This document shows, piece after piece, positions 33,827 to 42,312 of a stretch of 43,994 nt of DNA. The stretch comes from JACRLW01 sp050181465 (GTDB lineage: Bacteria > Planctomycetota > UBA1135 > UBA2386). The translations under genes and the position numbers were made by a program. Where the stretch lies: positions 1 to 43,994 of the forward strand of contig JBFXDD010000035.1 of NCBI GenBank assembly GCA_050181465.1, in the 5' to 3' direction. The notes beneath the pieces were generated by a model that searched no databases, was not told the DNA's origin, and saw nothing but the letters and a program-made list of their open reading frames with translations. Within the stretch, counting starts at the first letter, position 1; each line of letters opens with the position of its first letter.

Positions 33827-36448
33827 ATGCACCAGTTCCCCACAGCCCACACCTGGCTCTTGCGTTGCGCGGCCGCCCTCGTTCTCGCCTGCTCGGTTCA
33901 CACGCAGGTCTCCGTCTATCACGGCGTGAGCGCTGCGACTCACCAGAACAACTTCACCTCGCTGTCGAACCAGGGCTATCGGCCGCTCTCACTGTGCGTG
34001 TCGGGTGGTCTTGCCGCACAGCGCTACACCGCCGTCTGGGTCCGGCGCGGCGGGCCCGGCTGGGCCGGCGTCCACGGCCTCACTCGAACCCAGTACGCCG
34101 CCTGGCGCACCAGCACGATCGCTGCCGGATTCCGGCCGCACATCGTCTCGGCGTCGGGGCAAGGCGCGGACGAAGTCTTCGCCGCGATCTACCTCGCCGA
34201 CGGCCTCCAGGTGATCGATGAGTACCAGGCCTCGGCCTCCACCGTGCACTCGCGAATGAGCTGGGCCTGGGACAACGACCACATCCCGATCTGTCTCGAG
34301 GAATACGGCACCTCGACGACGCCGCGCTTCTGCGGAGTGTGGGTCCCCTACAGCGGCGACGCCGCCTGGGGCTACTCGATCCAAGACACGGCGACCGAGT
34401 ACCAGAAGGTGTTCGACGCGCAGACCGAAGGCCACGCACGCCCGACCTTCGTCGACATCTCCGACCGCCAGACCTACAGCGCGATCTGGCGAGACGACCA
34501 GGTCGGTTCCTGGACTGCGCTCCACGACCTGACCTCCACGCAGTTCAACACCGAGGTCAACAACCGGACGACGCAGTTTCCCCTGTTCGCGCAGTGCGGT
34601 GGCACCGGCGCGAATGCTCGCTGGGCTACCGTCTTCGTCTCCAGCGACACCGTTCGCGCGCGCACCCTGACGCGCACAGGCACGGCGGTCATCCCACTGG
34701 CTCCATTCGACGACTACATGGCGAACTTGGTCCAGTCCACCGACGCGCGAGCGGCCGCGATCGCCATCGCGAAGGACGGCCGCCTCGTCTACGCCCGCGG
34801 CTACACCTGGGCCGAGTCGGGCTACCCGCAAACCCAGCCGACGAGCCTGTTCCGCATCGCGAGCTGCAGCAAGCCGCTGGCGGCGCTGTGCGCTCACGTG
34901 CTCGATGAGAACTCCCTGTCGCTCTCGATGTCGACCTTGGTCGGCGCGAATCTCGGCCTCACGGGCAGCGACCCAGACTTCAACAGCGTGCGCGTGCGCC
35001 ACACGATCCAGCACTCCTCCGGCGTCATCCGTGACATCGATTCGTGGCCGGTCGCGCAGTGGCTGAACCCGTCGAGCCCGACGCTGCCGGTGTCGGCTTG
35101 GAACACCGCCCGCTACGCAGCCACGCGGACACTCGCGTTCACGCCGGGCAACGGCAACGCCTACTCGAACATCGCCTATACGCTGCTCGGCCAGGTGCTC
35201 GAGAACGTCGCAAACAAGAGCTACGAGCGCATCCTGCGCGAAGACCTCGCGGCTCCGCTCGGCGTCACCCGGCTGTGGATCGGCGGCAGCCGCCGCAGCG
35301 AGTTGCTCAACGGAGAGGTCTACTACCACGACGACAGGCTCGGACTGGGCTCGAGCGATCTGCACACCGACCGCCGACCGCTCACGTGCACCTACGGCGG
35401 CGGCAGCTACGGCAACGTGCCGCGCATCGATGCTCCGGGCGGCGTGATCACCTCGGCCGTCGACTTCGTCCGCATTCTGACCGGGGCCTACGACCTCGCG
35501 CGGGACGGCGTTCTGCTGTCCTCGAACACCGCGGCCACCGCCCTCGCCGCACCCGTCGCACCGGTCGAGGTCGACCTCGGCGGATTCGCACAGGATGTGC
35601 TCAGCAACGGCGTCGTCTCGCACGGCAAGAGCGGCGTTCTGTGGGGCGTTTCGTCGCAGGTCATCTATCGCAGCGACGGCATCTCGATCGCGGTGTTCGT
35701 GAACAAGTCGGACTCGCACGCCAGCCGCACGAGCCTGAACAACCTCGCGAACGCCGTCACGACCTGGCCCACGCACGATCTCTTCCCGCAGTACGGCCTG
35801 CAGGCGTACCAGCGCACGGTTCCGCGCGTGCACGCAGTGACCACCGCGAGCTTGCCGAACGTGACGGACTCCGCGTATGTCGTCGAAGGTGAGGTTCTCA
35901 GCGGTGTCGACCGCATCGACTTCGAGGGCCGGAGCATCACGAGTCGCCTGTCCACCAGCTGGGCTACCGGCTGGTTCCGCATCGTCGACGACCGCACCTT
36001 GGAGATTCATCCACCGCAGGGCCTGATCGCGGGCACCTACACCCTTCGCCTCTGGAACGGGCTGTCCGCGAGCGACACCTTCGACGTGACGGTCACGCGC
36101 GCGACGACTCGCACGCTCGGCGGCCCGAGCACGGCGTTCGGAGGATTCGAGTTGATCGCTTCGCGCGGCGCGTCGTCGGTCACCTCGCAGGCCCTGCTGT
36201 GCTACAGCACGAGCAGTAGCCCGAGCGCTCTCCCAGGGATCGTCAACCTCGGCATCGGCGCGGGCTTCACGCAGCTCTGGACCTGGCCGGTGGCGTATCC
36301 CTTCGAGCGCTTCTCGGGCTGCGCGCGTTGGCAGGTGCCCGACATCGGCAGCGGCACCTTGCACTTCCAGGCGCTGATCGTCGATCCGGCCGCTCCTAGC
36401 CCGACTCCCTTCCCGACGACGAACGTGCAGGCGGTGCGCGGGATCTGA
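33827..36448 (+). CDS. Exported tandem-repeat + beta-lactamase-fold serine hydrolase (polyglycine-hydrolase-like)
   Basis: The 873-residue protein has a signal peptide (WLLRCAAALVLACSVHTQ). Residues about 30-285 hold four or five repeats of the RYTAVWVRRGGPGWAGVHGL type (AVW, GVW, AIW, TVF strands followed by GLTxxQ helices), resembling bacterial tandem repeat domain 1. Residues about 295-640 are a class C beta-lactamase/DD-peptidase fold with SxxK as SCSK (S346, K349), YSN (446-448) and HGKSG (599-603). The tail holds an Ig/TIG-like beta domain. Repeat plus beta-lactamase domain is the layout of fungal polyglycine hydrolases, secreted proteases. Substrate unknown. The start is the ATG before the signal peptide. 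Confidence 0.82.
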   Translation: MHQFPTAHTWLLRCAAALVLACSVHTQVSVYHGVSAATHQNNFTSLSNQGYRPLSLCVSGGLAAQRYTAVWVRRGGPGWAGVHGLTRTQYAAWRTSTIAAGFRPHIVSASGQGADEVFAAIYLADGLQVIDEYQASASTVHSRMSWAWDNDHIPICLEEYGTSTTPRFCGVWVPYSGDAAWGYSIQDTATEYQKVFDAQTEGHARPTFVDISDRQTYSAIWRDDQVGSWTALHDLTSTQFNTEVNNRTTQFPLFAQCGGTGANARWATVFVSSDTVRARTLTRTGTAVIPLAPFDDYMANLVQSTDARAAAIAIAKDGRLVYARGYTWAESGYPQTQPTSLFRIASCSKPLAALCAHVLDENSLSLSMSTLVGANLGLTGSDPDFNSVRVRHTIQHSSGVIRDIDSWPVAQWLNPSSPTLPVSAWNTARYAATRTLAFTPGNGNAYSNIAYTLLGQVLENVANKSYERILREDLAAPLGVTRLWIGGSRRSELLNGEVYYHDDRLGLGSSDLHTDRRPLTCTYGGGSYGNVPRIDAPGGVITSAVDFVRILTGAYDLARDGVLLSSNTAATALAAPVAPVEVDLGGFAQDVLSNGVVSHGKSGVLWGVSSQVIYRSDGISIAVFVNKSDSHASRTSLNNLANAVTTWPTHDLFPQYGLQAYQRTVPRVHAVTTASLPNVTDSAYVVEGEVLSGVDRIDFEGRSITSRLSTSWATGWFRIVDDRTLEIHPPQGLIAGTYTLRLWNGLSASDTFDVTVTRATTRTLGGPSTAFGGFELIASRGASSVTSQALLCYSTSSSPSALPGIVNLGIGAGFTQLWTWPVAYPFERFSGCARWQVPDIGSGTLHFQALIVDPAAPSPTPFPTTNVQAVRGI

Positions 36449-36623
36449 TCCGCGCGTCGGGGGGCAGGCGGGGAGCGGAGGGCGGTTAGTCGCGAGGCAA
36501 GCGCGCTCCGCGAGAACAAATTCATGGCAGCACTGCGCTCGGTCACGGCATCATTTGGACCGTGGGAACCACCCTGTCGGATCGATGGCCGGCAGCCCGG
36601 GCGGTGCTCCGTCGACCCCTCGA

Positions 36624-39479
36624 ATGCCTCCCTCCGACCTCACTCCAGAGCAGCAGGCGCGGCAGACGATTGACGCCAGTCTGCGCGAAGCCGGCTGGGC
36701 GGTGCAGGACCGCGCCGCGGCCAACCTGTACGCAGCTCGAGGCGTGGCCGTTCGCGAGTTCAAGCTGGCGCGCGGCCACGGATTCGCAGACTACTTGCTG
36801 TTCGTCGACGGTCGGGCGGTCGGCGTCCTTGAAGCCAAGAAGGCCGGCGAGCCCTTGCGCGCCCACGAACGGCAGGCCGAGCGCTATTCCGAGGGTCTCC
36901 CGGCGACCCTGGACGCGCCAGTGAAACCCTTGCCGTTTCTCTACTTGAGCAACGGAACCGAAACACTGTTCGCCAACCTGCTCGATCCGGACACTCGCAC
37001 CCGCGAGGTCTTCGCACCGCACCAGCCCGAGACACTCGTCGAGTGGCTCGCGGCCGACACGCTCCACGAATGGGTTCAGACCACCGGCGCGCACACCACC
37101 GCTGAAGACAGCAAACCCTCGACCCTGCGCGCCCGCCTGCGCGCGATGCCGGACCTGCAGCGGGGCAGCCTCTACCCCAACCAGGTACGCGCGATCACCA
37201 ACCTCGAACGCTCCTTCCGCGACAACCGGCCGCGCGCGCTCGTGCAGATGGCGACCGGCTCCGGCAAGACGATCACCGCCGTCTCGGCGATCTATCGGCT
37301 CATCAAGTTCGGCGGTGCCCGGCGCGTGCTGTTCCTCGTCGACCGAACCAATCTCGGCGAGCAGGCGGAGAAGGAGTTCCAGGGCTTCCGCTCGCCCGAC
37401 GACAACCGCAAGTTCACCGAGCTCTACAACGTCCAGCGACTGACCACGCAGACCATCGGTGCCTCGACCAAGGTCGTCATCACGACGATCCAGCGGCTCT
37501 ACTCGATGCTGCGCGGCGAGCCCGAGTTCGACGCCGCGAACGAAGAAGGCTCGCCGTTCACGGGCGCCGGAGCACCGGCAAAGGCCCTGCCCGTCGCCTA
37601 CAGCCGAACGATCCCGCCCGAGTTCTTCGACGTCGTCTTCGTCGACGAGTGCCACCGCTCGATCTACTCGCTGTGGCGGCAGGTCCTGGAGTACTTCGAC
37701 GCCTTCCTGGTCGGCCTGACCGCGACGCCGGCCGCGCACACCTACGGCTTCTTCAAGCAGAACCTCGTGATGGAGTATGGCCACGAGGAAGCGGTCGCCG
37801 ACGGCGTCAACGTCGACTTCGAGGTCTACCGCATCCGCACGAAGATCTCCGAGCAGGGCGCCACGATCGAAGCCTCGATGGATCCCGTCGTCGGCAAGCG
37901 CGACCGCCGCACGCGCAAGATCCGCTGGGAGTCGTCCGACGAGCCGGTCACCTACGCCGCGTCCGAACTCGACCGCGCCGTCGTCGCCCGCGACCAGCTC
38001 CGCACGGTGATCCGCGCGTTCCGCGACCGCCTGTTCACCGAGATCTTCCCGGGCCGCACCGAGGTGCCGAAGACCCTCGTCTTCTGCAAGGACGACAACC
38101 ACGCCGAGGATGTCGTCGACGTGATCCGCGAGGAGTTCGCCAAGGGCAACGAGTTCTGCCAGAAGATCACCTACAAGGTCCGCGACAAGAAACCGGCGGA
38201 CCTGATCCAGGAGTTCCGCAACAGCTACTGGCCGCGCATCGCGGTGACCGTCGACCTCGTCGCGACCGGCACTGACATCAAGCCGGTCGAGGTCGTGGTG
38301 TTCCTGCGCACGGTGAAGAGCCGCGTGCTGTTCGAGCAGATGAAGGGGCGCGGCGTGCGCATCATCGACCCCAATGACCTGCGCGCGGTCACGCCGGACG
38401 CTCAGGCGAAGACGCACTTCGTGATCGTCGACTGCGTCGGCGTCACCGAGCAGGATGACCTCGCCGACACGCAGCCGCTCGAACGATGCAAGACCGTGCC
38501 GTTGCAGACGCTGCTGGAACAGGTGGCGTTCGGCAGCACGGACTCGGCGGTCATGTCGTCCCTGGCGAGTCGCTTGGCGCGCCTCGAACGCCAGCTGGAA
38601 TCCTCGGGCGGCGAAGACCATCGCGACCGGCTGCTGGAGAAGTCCGGCGGTGTGCCGTTGTCGGCGATCAGCCACGGAATCGTGCAGGCGCTCGATCCGG
38701 ACACGCAGGAGGCGGAGGCGCGGCGGCGGCATGGGCTGGCGGCGGAGGTGACGCCGACGGACGCGCAGATCAAGGAGGCGCGCGACGCGCTGCTGCGGCA
38801 GGCGGTCGAGCCCATCGCCAAGAAACCCGAGTTCCGGCGGGCGCTGGCGGATGCACGGCGCGAGTTCGAACAGGTCATCGACGAGGTCAGCAAGGACGAG
38901 TTGCTCGCCGCCGGCATGTCGGCCGACGCGAAGGCGAAGGCCAAGGCGCTGGTGCGGTCGTTCGAACAGTTCCTCGCCGAAAAGAAGGACGAGATCGCGG
39001 CGTTGCAGGTCTTCTACTCGGTGCCGCACCAACGGCGGCTGCGCTACGACGACATCAAGGCGCTGGCGGATGCGATCAAGGCGCCGCCGCTGTCGTGCAC
39101 AACGGAGCGGCTGTGGCACGCCTACGAGGTGCTGGAGCAGAGCCGCGTACGTGGCGCGTCCGGGCAGCGGCTGCTGACGGATCTGGTGTCGCTGGTGCGC
39201 TTCGCGCTGCACAAGGAGAACGAGCTGGTGCCGTTCGCCGAGGGGGTAAAGGTGCGGTTCGCGGCGTGGCTGGGTGCGCAGGGAGGGCGGTTCACGGGCG
39301 AGCAGGTCAAGTGGCTGGAGATGATCCGCGAGCAGGTGGCGACGAGTGTCGAGATCACGATGGACGACTTCGACGAGGTGCCGTTCGTGCAGGAAGGTGG
39401 GCTCGGGCGGGCGCAGCAGGTGTTCGGTGGCAAGTTGGCGGACGTGCTACGTGAAGTGAACGAGGTGCTCGCGGCATGA
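36624..39479 (+). CDS. hsdR: Type I restriction enzyme R subunit
   Basis: HsdR is the translocase/nuclease of the R2M2S complex. The 951-residue protein has the HSDR_N nuclease core (FADYLL with D56, VLEAKK with E70 and K72), helicase motif I TGSGKT (211-216), motif II DECH (341-344) and motif III LTATPA. The later RecA lobe (KTLVFCKDDNHAEDVVDVI, VTVDLVATGTDIKPVEVVVF, QMKGRGVRI) and a helical C-terminal part of EcoEI type (about 690-950) follow. All catalytic residues seem present. The ATG at 36624 was chosen from the conserved N-terminus; earlier in-frame starts exist at 36585. hsdS follows with an ATGA overlap. Confidence 0.95.
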   Translation: MPPSDLTPEQQARQTIDASLREAGWAVQDRAAANLYAARGVAVREFKLARGHGFADYLLFVDGRAVGVLEAKKAGEPLRAHERQAERYSEGLPATLDAPVKPLPFLYLSNGTETLFANLLDPDTRTREVFAPHQPETLVEWLAADTLHEWVQTTGAHTTAEDSKPSTLRARLRAMPDLQRGSLYPNQVRAITNLERSFRDNRPRALVQMATGSGKTITAVSAIYRLIKFGGARRVLFLVDRTNLGEQAEKEFQGFRSPDDNRKFTELYNVQRLTTQTIGASTKVVITTIQRLYSMLRGEPEFDAANEEGSPFTGAGAPAKALPVAYSRTIPPEFFDVVFVDECHRSIYSLWRQVLEYFDAFLVGLTATPAAHTYGFFKQNLVMEYGHEEAVADGVNVDFEVYRIRTKISEQGATIEASMDPVVGKRDRRTRKIRWESSDEPVTYAASELDRAVVARDQLRTVIRAFRDRLFTEIFPGRTEVPKTLVFCKDDNHAEDVVDVIREEFAKGNEFCQKITYKVRDKKPADLIQEFRNSYWPRIAVTVDLVATGTDIKPVEVVVFLRTVKSRVLFEQMKGRGVRIIDPNDLRAVTPDAQAKTHFVIVDCVGVTEQDDLADTQPLERCKTVPLQTLLEQVAFGSTDSAVMSSLASRLARLERQLESSGGEDHRDRLLEKSGGVPLSAISHGIVQALDPDTQEAEARRRHGLAAEVTPTDAQIKEARDALLRQAVEPIAKKPEFRRALADARREFEQVIDEVSKDELLAAGMSADAKAKAKALVRSFEQFLAEKKDEIAALQVFYSVPHQRRLRYDDIKALADAIKAPPLSCTTERLWHAYEVLEQSRVRGASGQRLLTDLVSLVRFALHKENELVPFAEGVKVRFAAWLGAQGGRFTGEQVKWLEMIREQVATSVEITMDDFDEVPFVQEGGLGRAQQVFGGKLADVLREVNEVLAA

Positions 39480-40936
39480 CGGACACCGCACAATCACTGA
39501 CACCGGGTTGGCGTCATGCGACTCTTCCCGAGTTGGTTGCCGACGATGGCGTCTTGACCGATGGCGACTGGGTCGAGTCGATCGACCAAGACCCGGACGG
39601 CGAGGTGCGCCTGACGCAGTTGGCTGATGTCGGCGACGGCCACTTTCGCGACCGATCCGACCGCTACATGACGCGGGCCAAGGCGGTCGAACTGCGATGC
39701 ACCTACTTGCAGAAGGGCGACGTCCTGATCGCACGAATGCCGGACCCGCTTGGTCGTGCCTGCCTGTTTCCCGGCGCGCAGCGTCCATGTGTAACCGTTG
39801 TCGATGTGTGCATCGTTCGACCTGGTTCGGCGCCTGTGCACACGCCGTGGTTGATGCACTTCATCAATGCGCCGCAGTTCCGAGCGAGAGTTGCTTCGTT
39901 GCAAGCCGGCTCCACCCGGAAGCGCATCTCGAAGGCGAACCTGAGCACGATCCCGTTGCCCGTGCCACCGCCCGCCGAACAGCGCGAGATCGCCGCCGCG
40001 ATCGACTCCCACTTCTCCCGCCTCGATGCCGCGACCGCAACCCTTGAGCGCGTGCAGCGCAACCTCGAACGCTACCGCGCCTCCGTGCTCAAGGCCGCCG
40101 TCGAAGGCCGCCTCGTCCCGACCGAAGCCGAACTCGCGAAGCAGGACGGCCGCAGCTACGAACCCGCCTCCGTCCTGCTGAAGCGCATCCTCGCCGAACG
40201 CCGCCGCCGCTGGGAGGAAGCAGAACTCGCCAAGCTGAAGGCCAAAGGCAAGCCACCAACCGACGACCGCTGGAAGTCGCGCTACGAGGAGCCCGCCGCG
40301 CCTGACACGGACGGCCTGCCCGACTTGCCCGAGGGCTGGTGCTGGGCCAGCGTCGATCAACTCGCAACGGAGGTCTGCTACGGCACGTCGGCCAAGACAG
40401 GAGGCGATGATGCTGGCGTTCCTGTGATCCGCATGGGGAACATCGTTAATGGCGCTCTCGACCTCTCCGAACTGAAGTTCCTGCCTTCGAACCACGACGA
40501 GTTCCCCAGCCTGCTTTTGGAGCCGGGCGACCTTCTGTTCAACCGAACCAACAGCGCCGAACTCGTTGGCAAGACGGCTGTCTACGCCGGCATCCCTTCT
40601 CCTTGCTCGTTCGCGTCCTACCTGATCCGCGTCCGCGTCGCCATCGGATGCCGCGCTGAATTCGTGTCGGCCTTCCTCAACTCAGCCGCCGGCCGTCGCT
40701 GGATTTGCTCGGTAGCGACGCAGCAAGTCGGTCAGGCAAACGTGAACGGCTCGAAGTTGCGCGCTTGCGTGTTGCCTCTGCCACCGACCTCGGAACAACT
40801 CCGGATCGTCGATGCACTAGATGCTGCCGCAACGACGATTCGGCACCTTGTGGACGACGTGGCGGCAGTGCGTGCGCGCGTCGCGCGACTTCGCCAGTCC
40901 ATATTGAAGTGGGCGTTCGAGGGCCGGCTCGCGTGA
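39476..40936 (+). CDS. hsdS: Type I restriction-modification specificity subunit S
   Basis: HsdS picks the two halves of the DNA site. The 486-residue protein has two target recognition domains (about 10-170 and 285-435) split by a long helical spacer. The spacer starts PPPAEQREIAAAIDSHFSRL and contains SVLKAAVEGRLVP. The second half ends with PPTSEQLRIVDALDAAATTI and SILKWAFEGRL, the matching repeat. Both halves look complete, so the enzyme should read a bipartite site. It overlaps hsdR by four bases and is followed seven bases later by fic. Confidence 0.94.
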   Translation: MTDTAQSLTPGWRHATLPELVADDGVLTDGDWVESIDQDPDGEVRLTQLADVGDGHFRDRSDRYMTRAKAVELRCTYLQKGDVLIARMPDPLGRACLFPGAQRPCVTVVDVCIVRPGSAPVHTPWLMHFINAPQFRARVASLQAGSTRKRISKANLSTIPLPVPPPAEQREIAAAIDSHFSRLDAATATLERVQRNLERYRASVLKAAVEGRLVPTEAELAKQDGRSYEPASVLLKRILAERRRRWEEAELAKLKAKGKPPTDDRWKSRYEEPAAPDTDGLPDLPEGWCWASVDQLATEVCYGTSAKTGGDDAGVPVIRMGNIVNGALDLSELKFLPSNHDEFPSLLLEPGDLLFNRTNSAELVGKTAVYAGIPSPCSFASYLIRVRVAIGCRAEFVSAFLNSAAGRRWICSVATQQVGQANVNGSKLRACVLPLPPTSEQLRIVDALDAAATTIRHLVDDVAAVRARVARLRQSILKWAFEGRLA

Positions 40937-40943
40937 GTGAGAC

Positions 40944-42305
40944 ATGCCCCGCATCAGTTCGCGCTACCGACCCAGCAAAGCAATGGTCTCCAACGACATC
41001 CTGAGTGATTCGCCCTACCTGCTGACTCAGCCTTCAGGTCCGATCCTCCTCGCCGACAGTCGCAAGCTGGCTGAGGATGTGGCGCTCCTGCGCCGCCAGG
41101 GTTCCCTGGACGATCGAACCCTGGAGGGCCTCCGTCGCGAGTGGGGAATGGAGCAGGTCTACGAGAGTGCCGGGATCGAGGGCAATCAACTAACCCTCAA
41201 CGAGACGCACATAGCCATCGTTCGTGGCATCACGATCACCGGGAAGCCGCCCGAGCACACGGAGGAGGTTGTCCGACTGCACCAAGCCCACGAGCACTTG
41301 GAGACACTGCTCCGTGAGAGCGGCCCGATCACGAAGCGGCAGTTGATGGACGTGCATACCTTGGTGCTAGGGAGGGGAGCGACGGGCGCAGGGACCTACC
41401 GAACCATCGAGGTGCGAATCGGCGACCAGGTTCACAAGCCGCCGCATCCAGTCAAGGTCCCGGAGGAAATGGACACGTACTTTGCGTGGATGGCCGCTGC
41501 CGACGCCTGTCCGGTTCCGTTGCGCGCTGCAGTCGCGCACGCTTGGCTTGCCCACATTCACCCGTTCGTCGACGGCAACGGACGCACAGCTCGTGCTGCG
41601 ATGAACCTGCTGCTGATGCGCGCCGGGTTTCCGGTTGCAGTCATTCGCAGGAAGGACAGACAACGCTACTACGACGCACTCGCCAAGTCAGATGACGGCG
41701 ACATTGGCCCTCTACTCGAACTGATCGTCGCGAGATCACGTGACAGTCTGCGACAGATTGACCGCGTTCGGGCGCAGGTGACGGGCGTGAGCATCGAGAT
41801 GGAACGGATCGCGGCGAAGGACGAGGCGATGGCCGCAGTCTGGAATGCCTCGTGCGACCTTCTCTGTCAGGAGTTTGCGCTGGCCTTCGAGCGCGTTGCT
41901 GAAGATGACCCATCGTTCCGCTTCTCGTGGAGGCGCTACGACCCGATCGATCCGGTCGACTACCAGCGACTGTGCGGCGGTCAATCCGTGTCTGAATCGT
42001 GGCTCGCGCGGTTTCGATTGATTCGCCGCGACCGATCCTTCGAGATGCTCCTCTGGGCTGGGTTCAGCACGAACGCCATGAAAGGGCTCGCGAAGGCGCC
42101 CTCCGTGTTCCTTTCGGAGCCGAACCCGGAGGGCTATCCCCAGTGGCGCCCGGCGACGGAGACCTTCCCGACAGGTCTGCGCGAGATTCTCTACGCCGAA
42201 GGCAAGTTCCACGTGCGAGCCCTGACTGGAAGAGTCACGACGGAAAGCTCGCCAACGGCAATGGCGTTGGCATGTATCCGCGAAGTCTTGAGGAACGCAT
42301 TCTAG
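40944..42305 (+). CDS. Fic-domain protein (class II, probable AMP-transferase)
   Basis: Fic enzymes usually transfer AMP to Tyr, Ser or Thr of a target protein. The 453-residue protein has the complete active site HPFVDGNGRTAR (H206 to R217) and, before it, the N-terminal inhibitory motif SAGIEGN (S75, E79), the class II form of S/TxxxE(G/N), which blocks ATP gamma-phosphate binding. GTYRTIEVRIG (150-160) is the usual flap region. The C-terminal part (about 260-453) has no motif I know, apart from some winged-helix-like helices. It sits between hsdS and hsdM with seven-base gaps on both sides, so it is expressed with the R-M system. Target unknown. Confidence 0.92.
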   Translation: MPRISSRYRPSKAMVSNDILSDSPYLLTQPSGPILLADSRKLAEDVALLRRQGSLDDRTLEGLRREWGMEQVYESAGIEGNQLTLNETHIAIVRGITITGKPPEHTEEVVRLHQAHEHLETLLRESGPITKRQLMDVHTLVLGRGATGAGTYRTIEVRIGDQVHKPPHPVKVPEEMDTYFAWMAAADACPVPLRAAVAHAWLAHIHPFVDGNGRTARAAMNLLLMRAGFPVAVIRRKDRQRYYDALAKSDDGDIGPLLELIVARSRDSLRQIDRVRAQVTGVSIEMERIAAKDEAMAAVWNASCDLLCQEFALAFERVAEDDPSFRFSWRRYDPIDPVDYQRLCGGQSVSESWLARFRLIRRDRSFEMLLWAGFSTNAMKGLAKAPSVFLSEPNPEGYPQWRPATETFPTGLREILYAEGKFHVRALTGRVTTESSPTAMALACIREVLRNAF

Positions 42306-42312
42306 GAACGTC

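Noticed and set aside
33989..36364. Long minus-strand open frame opposite the exported hydrolase
   Set aside because: Low-complexity Arg/Asp/Ala/Val translation, and the plus strand carries a signal peptide and all catalytic motifs.
36543..39212. Long minus-strand open frame opposite hsdR
   Set aside because: Shadow frame; the plus strand encodes complete HsdR motifs.
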